Part shown: positions 17,590 through 26,286 of the stretch, in pieces
Layout: the number at the start of each line of letters is the position of its first letter
Numbering within the stretch: position 1 is the first letter of the stretch
NCBI RefSeq assembly: GCF_042738955.1
Contig: NZ_JBHYHC010000034.1
Span: 17,345-81,344 of the forward strand
Length of the DNA: 64,000 bases
From: Umezawaea sp042738955
Lineage (GTDB): Bacteria > Actinomycetota > Actinomycetes > Mycobacteriales > Pseudonocardiaceae
Reading direction: 5' to 3'
Notes under the pieces: model-generated
The model's input: the letters and a program-made list of their open reading frames with translations, nothing else
What the model was told of the DNA's origin: nothing
The model's database searches: none
Made by a program: the position numbers and the translations under genes

Positions 17590-19377
17590 GTGACGGCCGT
17601 AGCCCCGCAGCCGATCGCTACGCGTCCTTTCCCGGCGCGCGAAGCGGTCAAGGGTTCGTTCCTGCTGCGGATGTTCCGCACCACGGACCACAAGCAGATC
17701 GGCATTCTCTACCTCGTCACCTCGTTCGCCTTCTTCATGGTGGGCGGCGCGATGGCCATGCTGATCCGCACCGAGCTGGCTCAGCCTGGAATGCAGTTCT
17801 TGTCCAGCGAGCAGTACAACCAGCTGTTCACCATGCACGGCACGGTGATGCTGCTGCTCTACGCGACCCCGATCGTGTTCGGGTTCGCCAACTTCATCCT
17901 GCCGTTGCAGATCGGGTCGCCCGACGTGGCGTTCCCGCGGCTCAACGCCTTCTCGTACTGGCTGTACCTGTTCGGCGGCCTGATCGTGATGTCGGGCTTC
18001 GTGACGCCCGGCGGCGCCGCCGACTTCGGCTGGTTCGCGTACACCCCGCTGAGCAACGCCATCCACTCGCCCGGCGTCGGCGCCGACCTGTGGATCGCGG
18101 GCCTGGTCATCGGTGGTCTGGGCACGATCCTCGGCGCGGTGAACATGATCACCACGGTGGTCTGCCTGCGCGCGCCCGGCATGACGATGTTCCGCATGCC
18201 GATCTTCACCTGGAACATCCTGGTGACGAGCATCCTCGTGCTGCTGGCGTTCCCGATCCTGACCGCGGCCCTGCTGGGCCTGCTGGCCGACAGGCACCTC
18301 GGCGCGCACGTGTTCGACCCGGCCAACGGCGGCGTGATCCTCTGGCAGCACCTCTTCTGGTTCTTCGGCCACCCGGAGGTCTACATCGTCGCCTTGCCGT
18401 TCTTCGGCATCGTGTCGGAGATCTTCCCGGTGTTCAGCCGGAAGCCGGTGTTCGGCTACAACGGCCTCGTCTACGCGACGCTGGGCATCGCGGCGCTGTC
18501 CGTGGCCGTGTGGGCGCACCACATGTACGCCACCGGCGCGGTCCTGCTGCCGTTCTTCGCGTTCATGACGTTCCTCATCGCGGTCCCGACCGGCGTGAAG
18601 TTCTTCAACTGGATCGGCACGATGTGGAAGGGGCAGTTGACCTTCGAGACCCCGATGCTGTTCAGCATCGGCTTCATCGTGACGTTCCTCTTCGGTGGTC
18701 TGTCCGGCGTCCTGCTGGCCGCCCCGGCGATCGACTTCCACGTCTCGGACACGTACTTCGTCGTCGCGCACTTCCACTACGTGCTCTACGGCACCATCGT
18801 GTTCGCCACGTTCGCGGGCATCTACTTCTGGTTCCCGAAGATCACCGGCCGGATGCTCGACGAGCCGCTCGGCAAGCTGCACTTCTGGACCACGTTCCTC
18901 GGCTTCCACGCGACGTTCCTCGTCCAGCACTGGCTGGGCAACGAGGGCATGCCGCGCCGGTACGCCGACTACCTGGCCAGCGACGGCTTCACCACGCTGA
19001 ACACGATCTCCACGATCGGCGCGTACATCCTCGGCGCCTCGACGCTCCCGTTCATCTGGAACGTCTTCAAGAGCTACCGGTACGGCGAGGTCGTGACCGT
19101 GGACGACCCGTGGGGCTTCGGCAACTCGCTGGAGTGGGCGACCTCCTGCCCGCCGCCGCGGCACAACTTCACCGAGCTGCCCCGGATCCGCTCCGAGCGC
19201 CCGGCGTTCGAGCTGCACTACCCGCACATGATCGAGCGCATCCACAACGAGGCGCACGTGACGTTCACCGGCAAGACCATCCCGCACGACAAGGCCACCC
19301 CGGCTCTGTCCGAGATGGCGACGAACGTCGTGGAATCCGGTACGGCGGCGGGCGCTGCCGAGCCCGACCACAAGTAA
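17590..19377 (+). CDS. ctaD: Cytochrome c oxidase subunit I
   Basis: A 595-residue aa3-type oxidase subunit with about twelve membrane helices. It has the haem a ligand region FTMHGTVML, the CuB/Tyr cross-link motif WFFGHPEVYIVALP, the CuB His pair WAHHMYATGA, and VAHFHYVLYGT with the haem ligands of helix X. Known role: oxygen reduction and proton pumping in the respiratory chain. I choose GTG 17590 over the in-frame GTG 17569 because AGGAGG ends 4 bases before it. Subunits II and III are not in the window. A strong terminator follows. Confidence 0.97.
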   Translation: MTAVAPQPIATRPFPAREAVKGSFLLRMFRTTDHKQIGILYLVTSFAFFMVGGAMAMLIRTELAQPGMQFLSSEQYNQLFTMHGTVMLLLYATPIVFGFANFILPLQIGSPDVAFPRLNAFSYWLYLFGGLIVMSGFVTPGGAADFGWFAYTPLSNAIHSPGVGADLWIAGLVIGGLGTILGAVNMITTVVCLRAPGMTMFRMPIFTWNILVTSILVLLAFPILTAALLGLLADRHLGAHVFDPANGGVILWQHLFWFFGHPEVYIVALPFFGIVSEIFPVFSRKPVFGYNGLVYATLGIAALSVAVWAHHMYATGAVLLPFFAFMTFLIAVPTGVKFFNWIGTMWKGQLTFETPMLFSIGFIVTFLFGGLSGVLLAAPAIDFHVSDTYFVVAHFHYVLYGTIVFATFAGIYFWFPKITGRMLDEPLGKLHFWTTFLGFHATFLVQHWLGNEGMPRRYADYLASDGFTTLNTISTIGAYILGASTLPFIWNVFKSYRYGEVVTVDDPWGFGNSLEWATSCPPPRHNFTELPRIRSERPAFELHYPHMIERIHNEAHVTFTGKTIPHDKATPALSEMATNVVESGTAAGAAEPDHK

Positions 19378-19399
19378 CCTGAACGCAGGTTCACCGTCG

Positions 19400-19430
19400 A
19401 GCCCCGACAGCCAATCCGGCTGTCGGGGCT
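19400..19430 (+). terminator. Rho-independent terminator after ctaD
   Basis: A 13-base perfect stem (AGCCCCGACAGCC, 19400-19412, pairing with 19418-19430) and a 5-base loop AATCC, followed by CTTCG. It is 22 bases after the ctaD stop and upstream of serB. Confidence 0.85.
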
Positions 19431-19452
19431 CTTCGCATTCCGGAGGAGTTCA

Positions 19453-20679
19453 GTGACCATGGCCAAGGCCACGCCAGTGCTGATCACGGTGACGGGACCG
19501 GACAAACCGGGGGTGTCCTCGGTGCTGTTCGCGGTGTTGACGCGCCACGGCGTCGACGTGCTCGACGTGGAGCAGGTCGTCATCCGCGGTCGGCTGGTGC
19601 TCGGGGTGCTCGTCGAGGCCGACCACGACCCCGAGGGCCTCCAGGAGGCCGTCGAGCAGGCCATGGCGACGGTGTCCATGCAGGTGGAGATCGAGCTGGG
19701 CGCGGACTCGCGGCGGACCGCGCGGCTGGAGTCCAGCCACGTGCTGATCGTGCTGGGCCGCCCGGTGACCGCGCGGGCGTTCACCGAGGTCGCGCGCAGG
19801 CTGGCGTCGCTCGGCGTGAACATCGACGCGATCCGCGGCGTGGCGGACTACCCGGTGACGGGTCTCGAGCTGCGCGTCTCGGTCGCCGAGGACACCGAGG
19901 AGAGCGACGCCCAGCTGAGGTCCGCGCTCGCCGACGTGTCGGTGCGGGTGGGCTTGGACGTGGCCGTGGAGCGCGCGGGTCTGGCCCGGCGGGCGAAGCG
20001 GCTGGTCGTGTTCGACGTCGACTCCACGCTCATCCAGGGCGAGGTGATCGAGATGCTGGCCGCGCACGTCGGGTGCGAGGACAAGGTCCGCGACATCACC
20101 GAGGCCGCCATGCGCGGCGAGCTGGACTTCACCGAGTCGCTGCGCCGCCGCGTGGCCCTGCTGGAGGGGCTGCGGGAGGAGGTGCTGGACGAGGTCGGCG
20201 CGAACCTGGAGCTGACGCCCGGCGCGCGCACGACGGTCCGCACGCTCAAGCGCCTCGGCTTCCGCTGCGGCGTGGTGTCCGGCGGGTTCACCAGGGTCAT
20301 CAAGGGCCTGGTCGAGGACCTGGACCTGGACTTCTGCGCGGCGAACGAGCTGGAGATCGTGGACGGGAAGCTGACCGGCCGGGTCGTCGGCGAGGTGGTC
20401 GACCGGGCGGGCAAGGCCGTGGCGCTGCGCCGGTTCGCCGAGGAGGTCGACGTGCCGCTCGCGCAGTGCGTGGCGGTCGGCGACGGCGCGAACGACATCG
20501 ACATGCTCGGCACGGCGGGCCTCGGGGTGGCGTTCAACGCCAAGCCCGCGCTGCGCGAGGTCGCCGACACGGCGCTGTCGCACCCGTTCCTGGACGCCGT
20601 GCTGTTCGTGCTGGGCGTGACCAGGGGCGAGGTGGAGGCCGCCGACGCGGCCGACGGCCTGGAACTGGTCCGGCCGTGA
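19453..20679 (+). CDS. serB: Phosphoserine phosphatase with two ACT domains
   Basis: A 408-residue protein. Two N-terminal ACT-like domains (about 5-80 and 95-165; ITVTGPDKPGVSS) carry amino-acid regulation. The HAD phosphatase domain has the nucleophile motif VFDVDSTL, motif II VVSGGF and motif III/IV GDGANDIDML. Reaction: O-phosphoserine to serine, the last step of serine synthesis. The long form with paired ACT domains matches SerB2 of mycobacteria. GTG 19453 follows GGAGGAG; ATG 19459 is a possible alternative. Its stop overlaps the start of the next gene. Confidence 0.95.
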   Translation: MTMAKATPVLITVTGPDKPGVSSVLFAVLTRHGVDVLDVEQVVIRGRLVLGVLVEADHDPEGLQEAVEQAMATVSMQVEIELGADSRRTARLESSHVLIVLGRPVTARAFTEVARRLASLGVNIDAIRGVADYPVTGLELRVSVAEDTEESDAQLRSALADVSVRVGLDVAVERAGLARRAKRLVVFDVDSTLIQGEVIEMLAAHVGCEDKVRDITEAAMRGELDFTESLRRRVALLEGLREEVLDEVGANLELTPGARTTVRTLKRLGFRCGVVSGGFTRVIKGLVEDLDLDFCAANELEIVDGKLTGRVVGEVVDRAGKAVALRRFAEEVDVPLAQCVAVGDGANDIDMLGTAGLGVAFNAKPALREVADTALSHPFLDAVLFVLGVTRGEVEAADAADGLELVRP

Positions 20680-21380
20680 ACGAGGTGCTGGACCTGCTGG
20701 TCGGCCGCAGCTACTCGACCGACGAGGAAGACCCCGCGCTGGTGCGCGCGATGCCCGTGGTGCTGCGCATCGAACGGGCCGAGCCGCCGAGTCGGACGGC
20801 GATCCTGGAGGCCGCCGCGGCGGCGGCCATCGCGGTCTGCCTCGACCCGAGGGCCGAGCCCGAGGGGGAGTGGCACGACGAGGTCGTGACGTGGATCCAC
20901 GGCCGGATCCGCAAGGTGTCGCGGCGGGCCCGTGGCGCGCACTGGGAGGCCGTGCAGGCGTTGCCCGGCGTGACGATCTCGGTGGACGGCGCTGAGGCCC
21001 GTGCGCTCGTGCCGGGGCTGGTCGTGGCGGCGCCGAAGGAGTTGACGCGGTTGCAGATCTCCGGCAGCGAACTGCCGAACGACGAGCCGGGGCCGGTGCC
21101 CGCGGACACGCCGGTGCTGTGGCTGAACCCGAAGGTGCCGATGACGGCGGGCAAGGCCGCGGCGCAGGTCGGCCACGGCACGATGCTGCTCGCGCCGACG
21201 CTGTCCGAGGAGCGACTGAAGTCCTGGGCCGCCAACGACTTCCGGACCGCCGTGCGCACGCCGTCGGTGGAGAAGTGGCAGGCGCTGCTGGACGCGGGCG
21301 CGGTGGCGGTGCGGGACGCCGGGTTCACCGAGGTCGAGCCGGGCACGACGACGGTCGTCGCGGAGTGGCCGGGGGTTTGA
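20676..21380 (+). CDS. Peptidyl-tRNA hydrolase 2-like protein
   Basis: A 234-residue protein starting at GTG 20676, overlapping the serB stop (GTGA). The C-terminal half carries a Pth2-type domain (NPKVPMTAGKAAAQVGHGTM near residue 150, then AVAVRDAGFTEVEPGTTTVVA), the signature of PTH2 enzymes that cleave peptidyl-tRNA. The N-terminal about 140 residues (LVGRSYSTDEEDPALVRAMP) are extra relative to archaeal and eukaryotic Pth2, as in other actinobacterial homologues. Whether it is catalytically active, beside the normal bacterial Pth, is open. Confidence 0.78.
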   Translation: MNEVLDLLVGRSYSTDEEDPALVRAMPVVLRIERAEPPSRTAILEAAAAAAIAVCLDPRAEPEGEWHDEVVTWIHGRIRKVSRRARGAHWEAVQALPGVTISVDGAEARALVPGLVVAAPKELTRLQISGSELPNDEPGPVPADTPVLWLNPKVPMTAGKAAAQVGHGTMLLAPTLSEERLKSWAANDFRTAVRTPSVEKWQALLDAGAVAVRDAGFTEVEPGTTTVVAEWPGV

Positions 21381-21408
21381 CCGGTCCGGATCGGGGTAAA
21401 GACGAGGT

Positions 21409-22815
21409 GTGGGCCTCTTCGACACGCTCGACGACCGCTTGGGTGACCGGCTGGAGAGCGTGCTGAGCGCTCACCACGACCGGCGGCTGACGAAGCTCGG
21501 CTGGGGCGAGGTGCTCGGATCGGGCGCGACGGGGTGGTTCTCGCCTCGCGCCCCCGTCCGGCACGGCAACCGCATCCGGGTGCTCCTGGACGGCTCGGAG
21601 GCCCTCCCGGTCATCGCCAAGGCGATCGAGGGGGCCAAGTCCCACGTCCACATCGCGAGCTGGCACGCGAGCCCGCACTTCAAGCTGAGCCGGGAGCCGG
21701 GCGAGCCGACGTTCAGCGAACTCCTCACGACCGTGGCGGACCGGGTGCCGGTCCGGCTGCTGCTGTGGGCGGGTCCGCCGGTGCCGATGTTCGAGCCGAC
21801 CCGCAAACGCGTGCTGGGCAACCAGAAGGCGTTCACCGAGAACAGCGCGGTGCAGTGCGTGCTGGACTCCCGTGAACGGTCGATGCACTGCCACCACGAG
21901 AAGATCGTGATCATCGACGACGAGATCGCGTTCGTCGGCGGCATCGACTTCACCGACCTGGAGGGCGACCGGCACGACAGCCACGAGCACCCGGCGGAGC
22001 GGCCGATCGGCTGGCACGACCACAGCTCGCGGCTGGAGGGCCCGGTCGTGGCGGACGTGGCCGAGCACTTCCGCAGCCGGTGGACCGAGGTGGCCGGGCA
22101 GTCGCTGCCGGAACCCGTGGTGCGGGAGCCGGTCGGGACGTCGTCGGTGCAGGTGGTGCGGACGGTGCCGGAGCGGAACTACGACTTCGCCCCGCGCGGC
22201 GAGTTCAGCATCCTCGACGCGTACCTGCGGGCGCTGCGCAGCGCGGAACGCCTGGTGTACCTGGAGAACCAGTTCTTCTGGTCGCCGGAGGTCGCCGAGG
22301 TCCTGATCGACAAGCTGAAGAACCCGCCGAACGACGACTTCCGCGTGGTGCTGGTGCTGCCGCGCAAACCGAGCAACGGCTCGGACACCACCAGGGGCCA
22401 GCTGGGGCGGTTGCTCGACGCCGACGACGGCGGCCGACGGCTGGTCGCGTCCACGATCCACACGCACGACGGCGACCGCACCACGCAGGTGTACGTGCAC
22501 GCCAAGCTGGGGATCGTCGACGACCGCTGGCTCACCGTGGGGTCGGCGAACCTCAACGAGCACTCGCTGTTCAACGACACCGAGGTCAACGTCGTGACCG
22601 ACGACCCGGCGGTGGCGCGGGAGACGCGGCTGCGGCTGTGGTCGGAGCACCTGCAACTGCCGGTGCGGGAGATCGACGGGAACCCGGCCGAGGTGGTCGA
22701 CCGGATCTGGCGGCCCGCCATGGACGGGCCGGGGCGGTTGACCGAGCTGCCCAGCGTGTCCCGCCGGGCGGCTCGGTTGCAGGGACCGTTGCGCGGCCTG
22801 CTGGTCGACGGTTAG
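21409..22815 (+). CDS. Phospholipase D-like protein
   Basis: A 468-residue cytoplasmic protein (no signal peptide) with two HKD motifs. The first is HHEKIVIID (His 163, Lys 165, Asp 170), followed by AFVGGID. The second is VHAKLGIVD (His 364, Lys 366, Asp 371), followed by WLTVGSANLNEHS. These form the paired active site of phospholipase D enzymes, which act through a phospho-His intermediate on phosphodiesters. The substrate (phospholipid or nucleic acid) is not evident. Starts at GTG, 28 bases after the Pth2-like gene. The stop codon overlaps that of the convergent dinG gene. Confidence 0.9.
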   Translation: MGLFDTLDDRLGDRLESVLSAHHDRRLTKLGWGEVLGSGATGWFSPRAPVRHGNRIRVLLDGSEALPVIAKAIEGAKSHVHIASWHASPHFKLSREPGEPTFSELLTTVADRVPVRLLLWAGPPVPMFEPTRKRVLGNQKAFTENSAVQCVLDSRERSMHCHHEKIVIIDDEIAFVGGIDFTDLEGDRHDSHEHPAERPIGWHDHSSRLEGPVVADVAEHFRSRWTEVAGQSLPEPVVREPVGTSSVQVVRTVPERNYDFAPRGEFSILDAYLRALRSAERLVYLENQFFWSPEVAEVLIDKLKNPPNDDFRVVLVLPRKPSNGSDTTRGQLGRLLDADDGGRRLVASTIHTHDGDRTTQVYVHAKLGIVDDRWLTVGSANLNEHSLFNDTEVNVVTDDPAVARETRLRLWSEHLQLPVREIDGNPAEVVDRIWRPAMDGPGRLTELPSVSRRAARLQGPLRGLLVDG

Positions 22816-24842
22816 GCGTCCGCCGCCGCGTCGAGCCGCTTGAGGGCCGCCCGGACGACCTCGGGGTCGTAGGTGGTCCAGTACGGGGGCAGGGACGCCC
22901 GGAGGAAGCCGCCGTAGCGGGCGGTCGCGAGCCTCGGGTCGAGGATGGCGACGACGCCCTTGTCGTTCATCGAGCGGAGCAGACGGCCCGCGCCCTGCGC
23001 GAGCAACAGGGCGGCGTGCGTCGCCGCGACCGTGAGGAAGCCGTTGCCGCCGCGTTCGGAGACGGCCTTCTGGCGGGCGGAGGCCAGCGGGTCGTCGGGG
23101 CGGGGGAACGGGATCCGGTCCATGATCACGAGTTGCAGCGACGGGCCGGGGACGTCCACGCCTTGCCACAGCGAGAGCGTGCCGAAGAGGCAGCTGCGCG
23201 GGTCGTCGGAGAACTTCTTCACCAGCTGGCCGGTGGCGTCGTCGCCCTGGCAGAAGATCGGGTACTCCACCTTGTCCCGCAACGCTTCCGCGGCGTTCTT
23301 CGCGGCGCGCATGGACGAGAACAGGCCCAGGGTGCGGCCGCCCGCCGCGTTGACGAGGCCCTCGATCTCGTCCAGGTAGGACGGTGGCAGGCCGTCGCGG
23401 CCCGGAGGCGGCAGATGCCTTGCCACGTACAAGATTCCGCTGCTGCCGTGCTGGAACGGTGAGCCGACGTCCAGACCCGTCCAGCGGATGGGGGCCGAGT
23501 CAGACGGGGGTTCCTTGTCGGTGGCCGTGCCCTCGGCCTTGCGGTTCTGCGACGACGCGGGAAGGCCCCACTGGCGGGCCAGGGTGTCGAACGTGCCGCC
23601 CAGGGTGAGGGTCGCCGACGTCAGCACGGTGGTGCGCTTGCCGAACAGCTTCTCGCGCAGGAGACCGCCGACGCCGAGGGGAGCCACCCGGAGGGTCGGC
23701 GCGCGGCCCCGGTCGGCGAAGTCGCCGGACACCCAGACGACGTCGCGCTCCTCGTCGAACGCGTCCAGGATGCGCACCGCGCCGTCGTGCACCTCTTCGA
23801 GGAGGGACAGGGCGAGCTTGCGGTTGGTGCTGCCCTCGACGTCCTCCTTGCGCTCCGGGCCCAGCGAGGAGATGCACGCGTGCGAGGCGTCGCGGATCGC
23901 CGCGAGGGTACCCGCGAGAGGGCGCGGCAGGGCGTCCATGCGGCCGACGGGGAGGTCTTCGAGGAGCATCGCGAGACCGTCGCTGGCCTCGGCCATGCGG
24001 TCGGCGACGTCCTGGTCGATCAGCCTGCCGCACCGCCGGGCGGCGGCGGCGATGGCGGCCGCGCTCAACTCCTCGGTCGCCACGGAGGTCACCCGGTCCA
24101 CCAGGTCGTGGGCCTCGTCGATCACGACGACGTCGTGCTCGGGGAGGACCTGGAAGCCCTCGATGGCGTCGATCGCGAGCATCGCGTGGTTGGTGACGAC
24201 GACGTCGGCCTTGCCCGCCTCCGCGCGGGCCCGTTCGGCGAAGCAGTCGACACCGATGGGGCACTTGGCGACACCCAGGCACTCGCGGGCCGTGACGGAG
24301 ACCTGCTTCCAGGCCTGCTCGGTGACGCCGGGGACGAGTTCGTCGCGGTCGCCGGTCTCGGTTTCCGACGACCACTCGTGGAGGCGCTTGACCTCGCGGC
24401 CTAGGCGGGAGACGGCGAACGGGTCGAAGAGAGCACCGTCGTCGGGTTCCTCGGGGGCGCCGGAGTGCAGGCGGTGCATGCACAGGTAGTTGCGGCGGCC
24501 CTTGAGGATCGCGAAGTTCGGTTCGCGGCCGAGTTCCTGCTTGAGGGCCTTGGCGAGGCGGGGGAGGTCGCGGTCCACGAGCTGGCGCTGGAGGGCGATG
24601 GTGGCCGTGGAGATGACGACGGTCGCTTCCTCGGCCACGGCGTGGCGGAGGGAAGGGACCAGGTAGGCCAACGACTTCCCGGTGCCGGTGCCCGCCTGGA
24701 CGGCGAGGTGCTCGCCGGTGCGGATCGAGTGGTCGACAGCCTCGGCCATCTCCACCTGACCCGAGCGCTCGGCTCCGCCCACCGAAGTGACGGCGGTGGC
24801 TAGGAGAGTGCGGGTGTCGGGGATGGCGGTCTTGGCGGGCAC
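22812..24842 (-). CDS. dinG: DinG-family ATP-dependent DNA helicase
   Basis: A 676-residue superfamily 2 helicase of the XPD/DinG group. Walker A is AGTGTGKSLAYLVPS (about residue 55), the DEAH box is VVVIDEAHDLVDRV, and the C-terminal helicase motif is LLAQGAGRLLRS. Cysteines in YLCMH, ARECLGVAKCPIGVDC and nearby can form the iron-sulphur cluster of this group. Role in the family: 5'-3' unwinding of damaged or R-loop structures. Starts at GTG 24842; its stop overlaps the phospholipase D-like gene. In M. tuberculosis the orthologue Rv1329c is next to pncB1; here they are far apart. Confidence 0.93.
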   Translation of the reverse strand: MPAKTAIPDTRTLLATAVTSVGGAERSGQVEMAEAVDHSIRTGEHLAVQAGTGTGKSLAYLVPSLRHAVAEEATVVISTATIALQRQLVDRDLPRLAKALKQELGREPNFAILKGRRNYLCMHRLHSGAPEEPDDGALFDPFAVSRLGREVKRLHEWSSETETGDRDELVPGVTEQAWKQVSVTARECLGVAKCPIGVDCFAERARAEAGKADVVVTNHAMLAIDAIEGFQVLPEHDVVVIDEAHDLVDRVTSVATEELSAAAIAAAARRCGRLIDQDVADRMAEASDGLAMLLEDLPVGRMDALPRPLAGTLAAIRDASHACISSLGPERKEDVEGSTNRKLALSLLEEVHDGAVRILDAFDEERDVVWVSGDFADRGRAPTLRVAPLGVGGLLREKLFGKRTTVLTSATLTLGGTFDTLARQWGLPASSQNRKAEGTATDKEPPSDSAPIRWTGLDVGSPFQHGSSGILYVARHLPPPGRDGLPPSYLDEIEGLVNAAGGRTLGLFSSMRAAKNAAEALRDKVEYPIFCQGDDATGQLVKKFSDDPRSCLFGTLSLWQGVDVPGPSLQLVIMDRIPFPRPDDPLASARQKAVSERGGNGFLTVAATHAALLLAQGAGRLLRSMNDKGVVAILDPRLATARYGGFLRASLPPYWTTYDPEVVRAALKRLDAAADA

Positions 24843-25303
24843 ACCGGAGAAGGTACCCGGAGGGACCGACGGTTTTGTGGGAGTGGTCGGGTTGGGGGGT
24901 GGGCCGCTGGTTGGTGGTTGCCTGGCCTGCCCGCATGCCGTCGCTGCCCGTTTGCCGTCGTCTAGCCATGGGTTGCCTGTCGCGGCCGTTGCCCGCTCTG
25001 TTGGCCGCTGATTGCAGCCATCGCCCGTCGGTACCGCTGGTCACTGCTGGCTGGCTGCCTGTGCTGGCGTGGTTGGGTCAGCGGCTGCCGGTGTCAGCGT
25101 GGTCTTTCAGCGGCTGCGATTTCCAGCGTGCTGTGGCCGATTTGACATGGGGATCCCTCATTTCGGCCTTGGTCGGGCTCAAAAGGCGGTCCATAAAGAG
25201 TCCCGCCCGACAACCAGTTTAAGGCCGAAATCCCCATGTCAAATCGGCCACGTTCCGTGGCGTGCGGCTGCTGGTTCCAGCGTGGTCGCCGGTCTTGCTC
25301 GGT
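24843..25303. other. Intergenic region upstream of dinG
   Basis: These 461 bases have no convincing gene. Short degenerate repeats of the form GCGGCTGC-N-GNTTCCAGCGTGGTC start near 25081, 25111 and 25264. The long palindromic element at 25133-25251 separates the second from the third. The dinG promoter should lie at the left end of the region, but no confident -35/-10 pair is visible. Confidence 0.55.
25133..25251. repeat. Long nested palindromic element (119 bases)
   Basis: The left arm 25133-25170 (GTGGCCGATTTGACATGGGG, then ATTTCGGCCTT after a 5-base CCCTC insertion) pairs perfectly, apart from that insertion, with the right arm 25221-25251. Inside is a second stem, GTCGGGC (25172-25178) with GCCCGAC (25205-25211), and an A-rich tip. 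Base composition is more A/T-rich than the surroundings. No protein is encoded. It could be a miniature mobile element, a REP-like repeat, or a terminator for the left-pointing NmrA-like transcript. Confidence 0.75.
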
Positions 25304-26212
25304 TTAGGTGGTGAGGTGTTGTTTTGCCCAGGTGGCGAAGGTGGTGATGGGGATGCCCAGGTCTGTTGCGTAGTGCGGGCGGCCTGGTTGGCCTGCGACG
25401 TTCAGGCGGTCCAGTGCGGTGCCCATGGGGGGCATGCCGGCTGCTAGGGCCTCTTCTGTGGTCATGTTGGGGGCTGTTAGTGGGATGTTCAGGGTGGTGG
25501 AGAGTGTTTTGGCGATTTCTGTCATGGAGAGGTAGTCGCCTGCTAGCTCTAGTTCTAGCTGGTGGAATTTTTCTGGGTTGGTGATTGCTGCTGTTGCTGC
25601 TGTGCCGATGTCGTGTACGGCGATTAGGGACAGTCGTGTTTCTGGCTTGAGGACGGTGATCAGGCCGGCCTTGATTCCTTTGGGGAAGAGGTATTTTGTG
25701 GTGGGGAGGAAGTTTTCCATGAACATGCCTGGCTTGAGCAGGGTCCAGCGGGGGAAGTTGGCTTTGCGCAGGTGGTCTTGGATCTTCGTCTTCGCGGTCA
25801 TGGAGGGTTCTGCTGTGGGCCAGCGGCCTTCGGACCAGCCTGGGGTTTCGGTGTGTTGGCCCGCGCCCGTGACCGAGGTGTGGACGAACTGGGGTACGCC
25901 CGCTGCTTTCGCGGCCTCGATGAGGTTGATTCCTTGGGTTACCTCGCCTTCGAAGTCGAAGTCCTTGCCGGTGAAGGCGGGCATCTGGACGGAGAAGACC
26001 GCGCGGGCTCCTTGGGCTGCTTTGGTCACCGAGTCGCGGTCGTTGAGGTTGCCGGTGACCAGTTCCGCGCCTTGGGCCTCCACTGCTTTGGCGCGGGTGG
26101 TGGTGGGGTCGCGGACCAGGGCGCGGACGGGGATGCCTGCTGCCAAGAGGGCTCTGGCGGTTGCGCCGCCCTGTTGGCCGGTGGCTCCGGTGACCAGTAC
26201 TGGTGCGGGCAT
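25304..26212 (-). CDS. NmrA-like NAD(P)-binding protein
   Basis: A 302-residue atypical short-chain dehydrogenase. It has the Rossmann dinucleotide motif VTGATGQQGGATARALL at the N-terminus, NLNDRDSV (cofactor-discriminating acidic residue), and a substrate-domain stretch TLLKPGMFMENFLP. Family members are NADP-sensing regulators (NmrA, HSCARG) or isoflavone-reductase-type enzymes; the role here is unknown. ATG 26212 follows GAGGAG. Codons ending in A (GCA, CCA, CAA, AAA) are much commoner than in neighbouring genes, suggesting acquisition from elsewhere. Downstream of the nucleotidyltransferase-like gene. Confidence 0.87.
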   Translation of the reverse strand: MPAPVLVTGATGQQGGATARALLAAGIPVRALVRDPTTTRAKAVEAQGAELVTGNLNDRDSVTKAAQGARAVFSVQMPAFTGKDFDFEGEVTQGINLIEAAKAAGVPQFVHTSVTGAGQHTETPGWSEGRWPTAEPSMTAKTKIQDHLRKANFPRWTLLKPGMFMENFLPTTKYLFPKGIKAGLITVLKPETRLSLIAVHDIGTAATAAITNPEKFHQLELELAGDYLSMTEIAKTLSTTLNIPLTAPNMTTEEALAAGMPPMGTALDRLNVAGQPGRPHYATDLGIPITTFATWAKQHLTT

Positions 26213-26228
26213 GGTGCTCCTCGGGAAA

Positions 26229-26286
26229 CTAAGTGGCGGGGGTCGCCGTTTGTTTCCCGGACGATACGGCGGGGTCCGCCACTTAG
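26229..26286. promoter_or_regulatory. Inverted repeats between nucleotidyltransferase-like and NmrA-like genes
   Basis: CTAAGTGGCGG (26229-26239) and CCGCCACTTAG (26276-26286) are perfect 11-base arms 36 bases apart. A second pair, CGGGAAAC (26222-26229) and GTTTCCCG (26252-26259), interleaves with them. The right arm overlaps the upstream gene's stop. This could be a two-site operator for the NmrA-like gene or an attenuating hairpin in the transcript. Confidence 0.5.

Noticed and set aside
17434..19371. Minus-strand open frame of 645 codons opposite ctaD
   Set aside because: ctaD is unmistakable on the plus strand; the reverse product is His/Arg/Asp-rich with no family.
25133..25251. Insertion sequence
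   Set aside because: No transposase or flanking direct repeats could be identified; only a palindromic element can be claimed.
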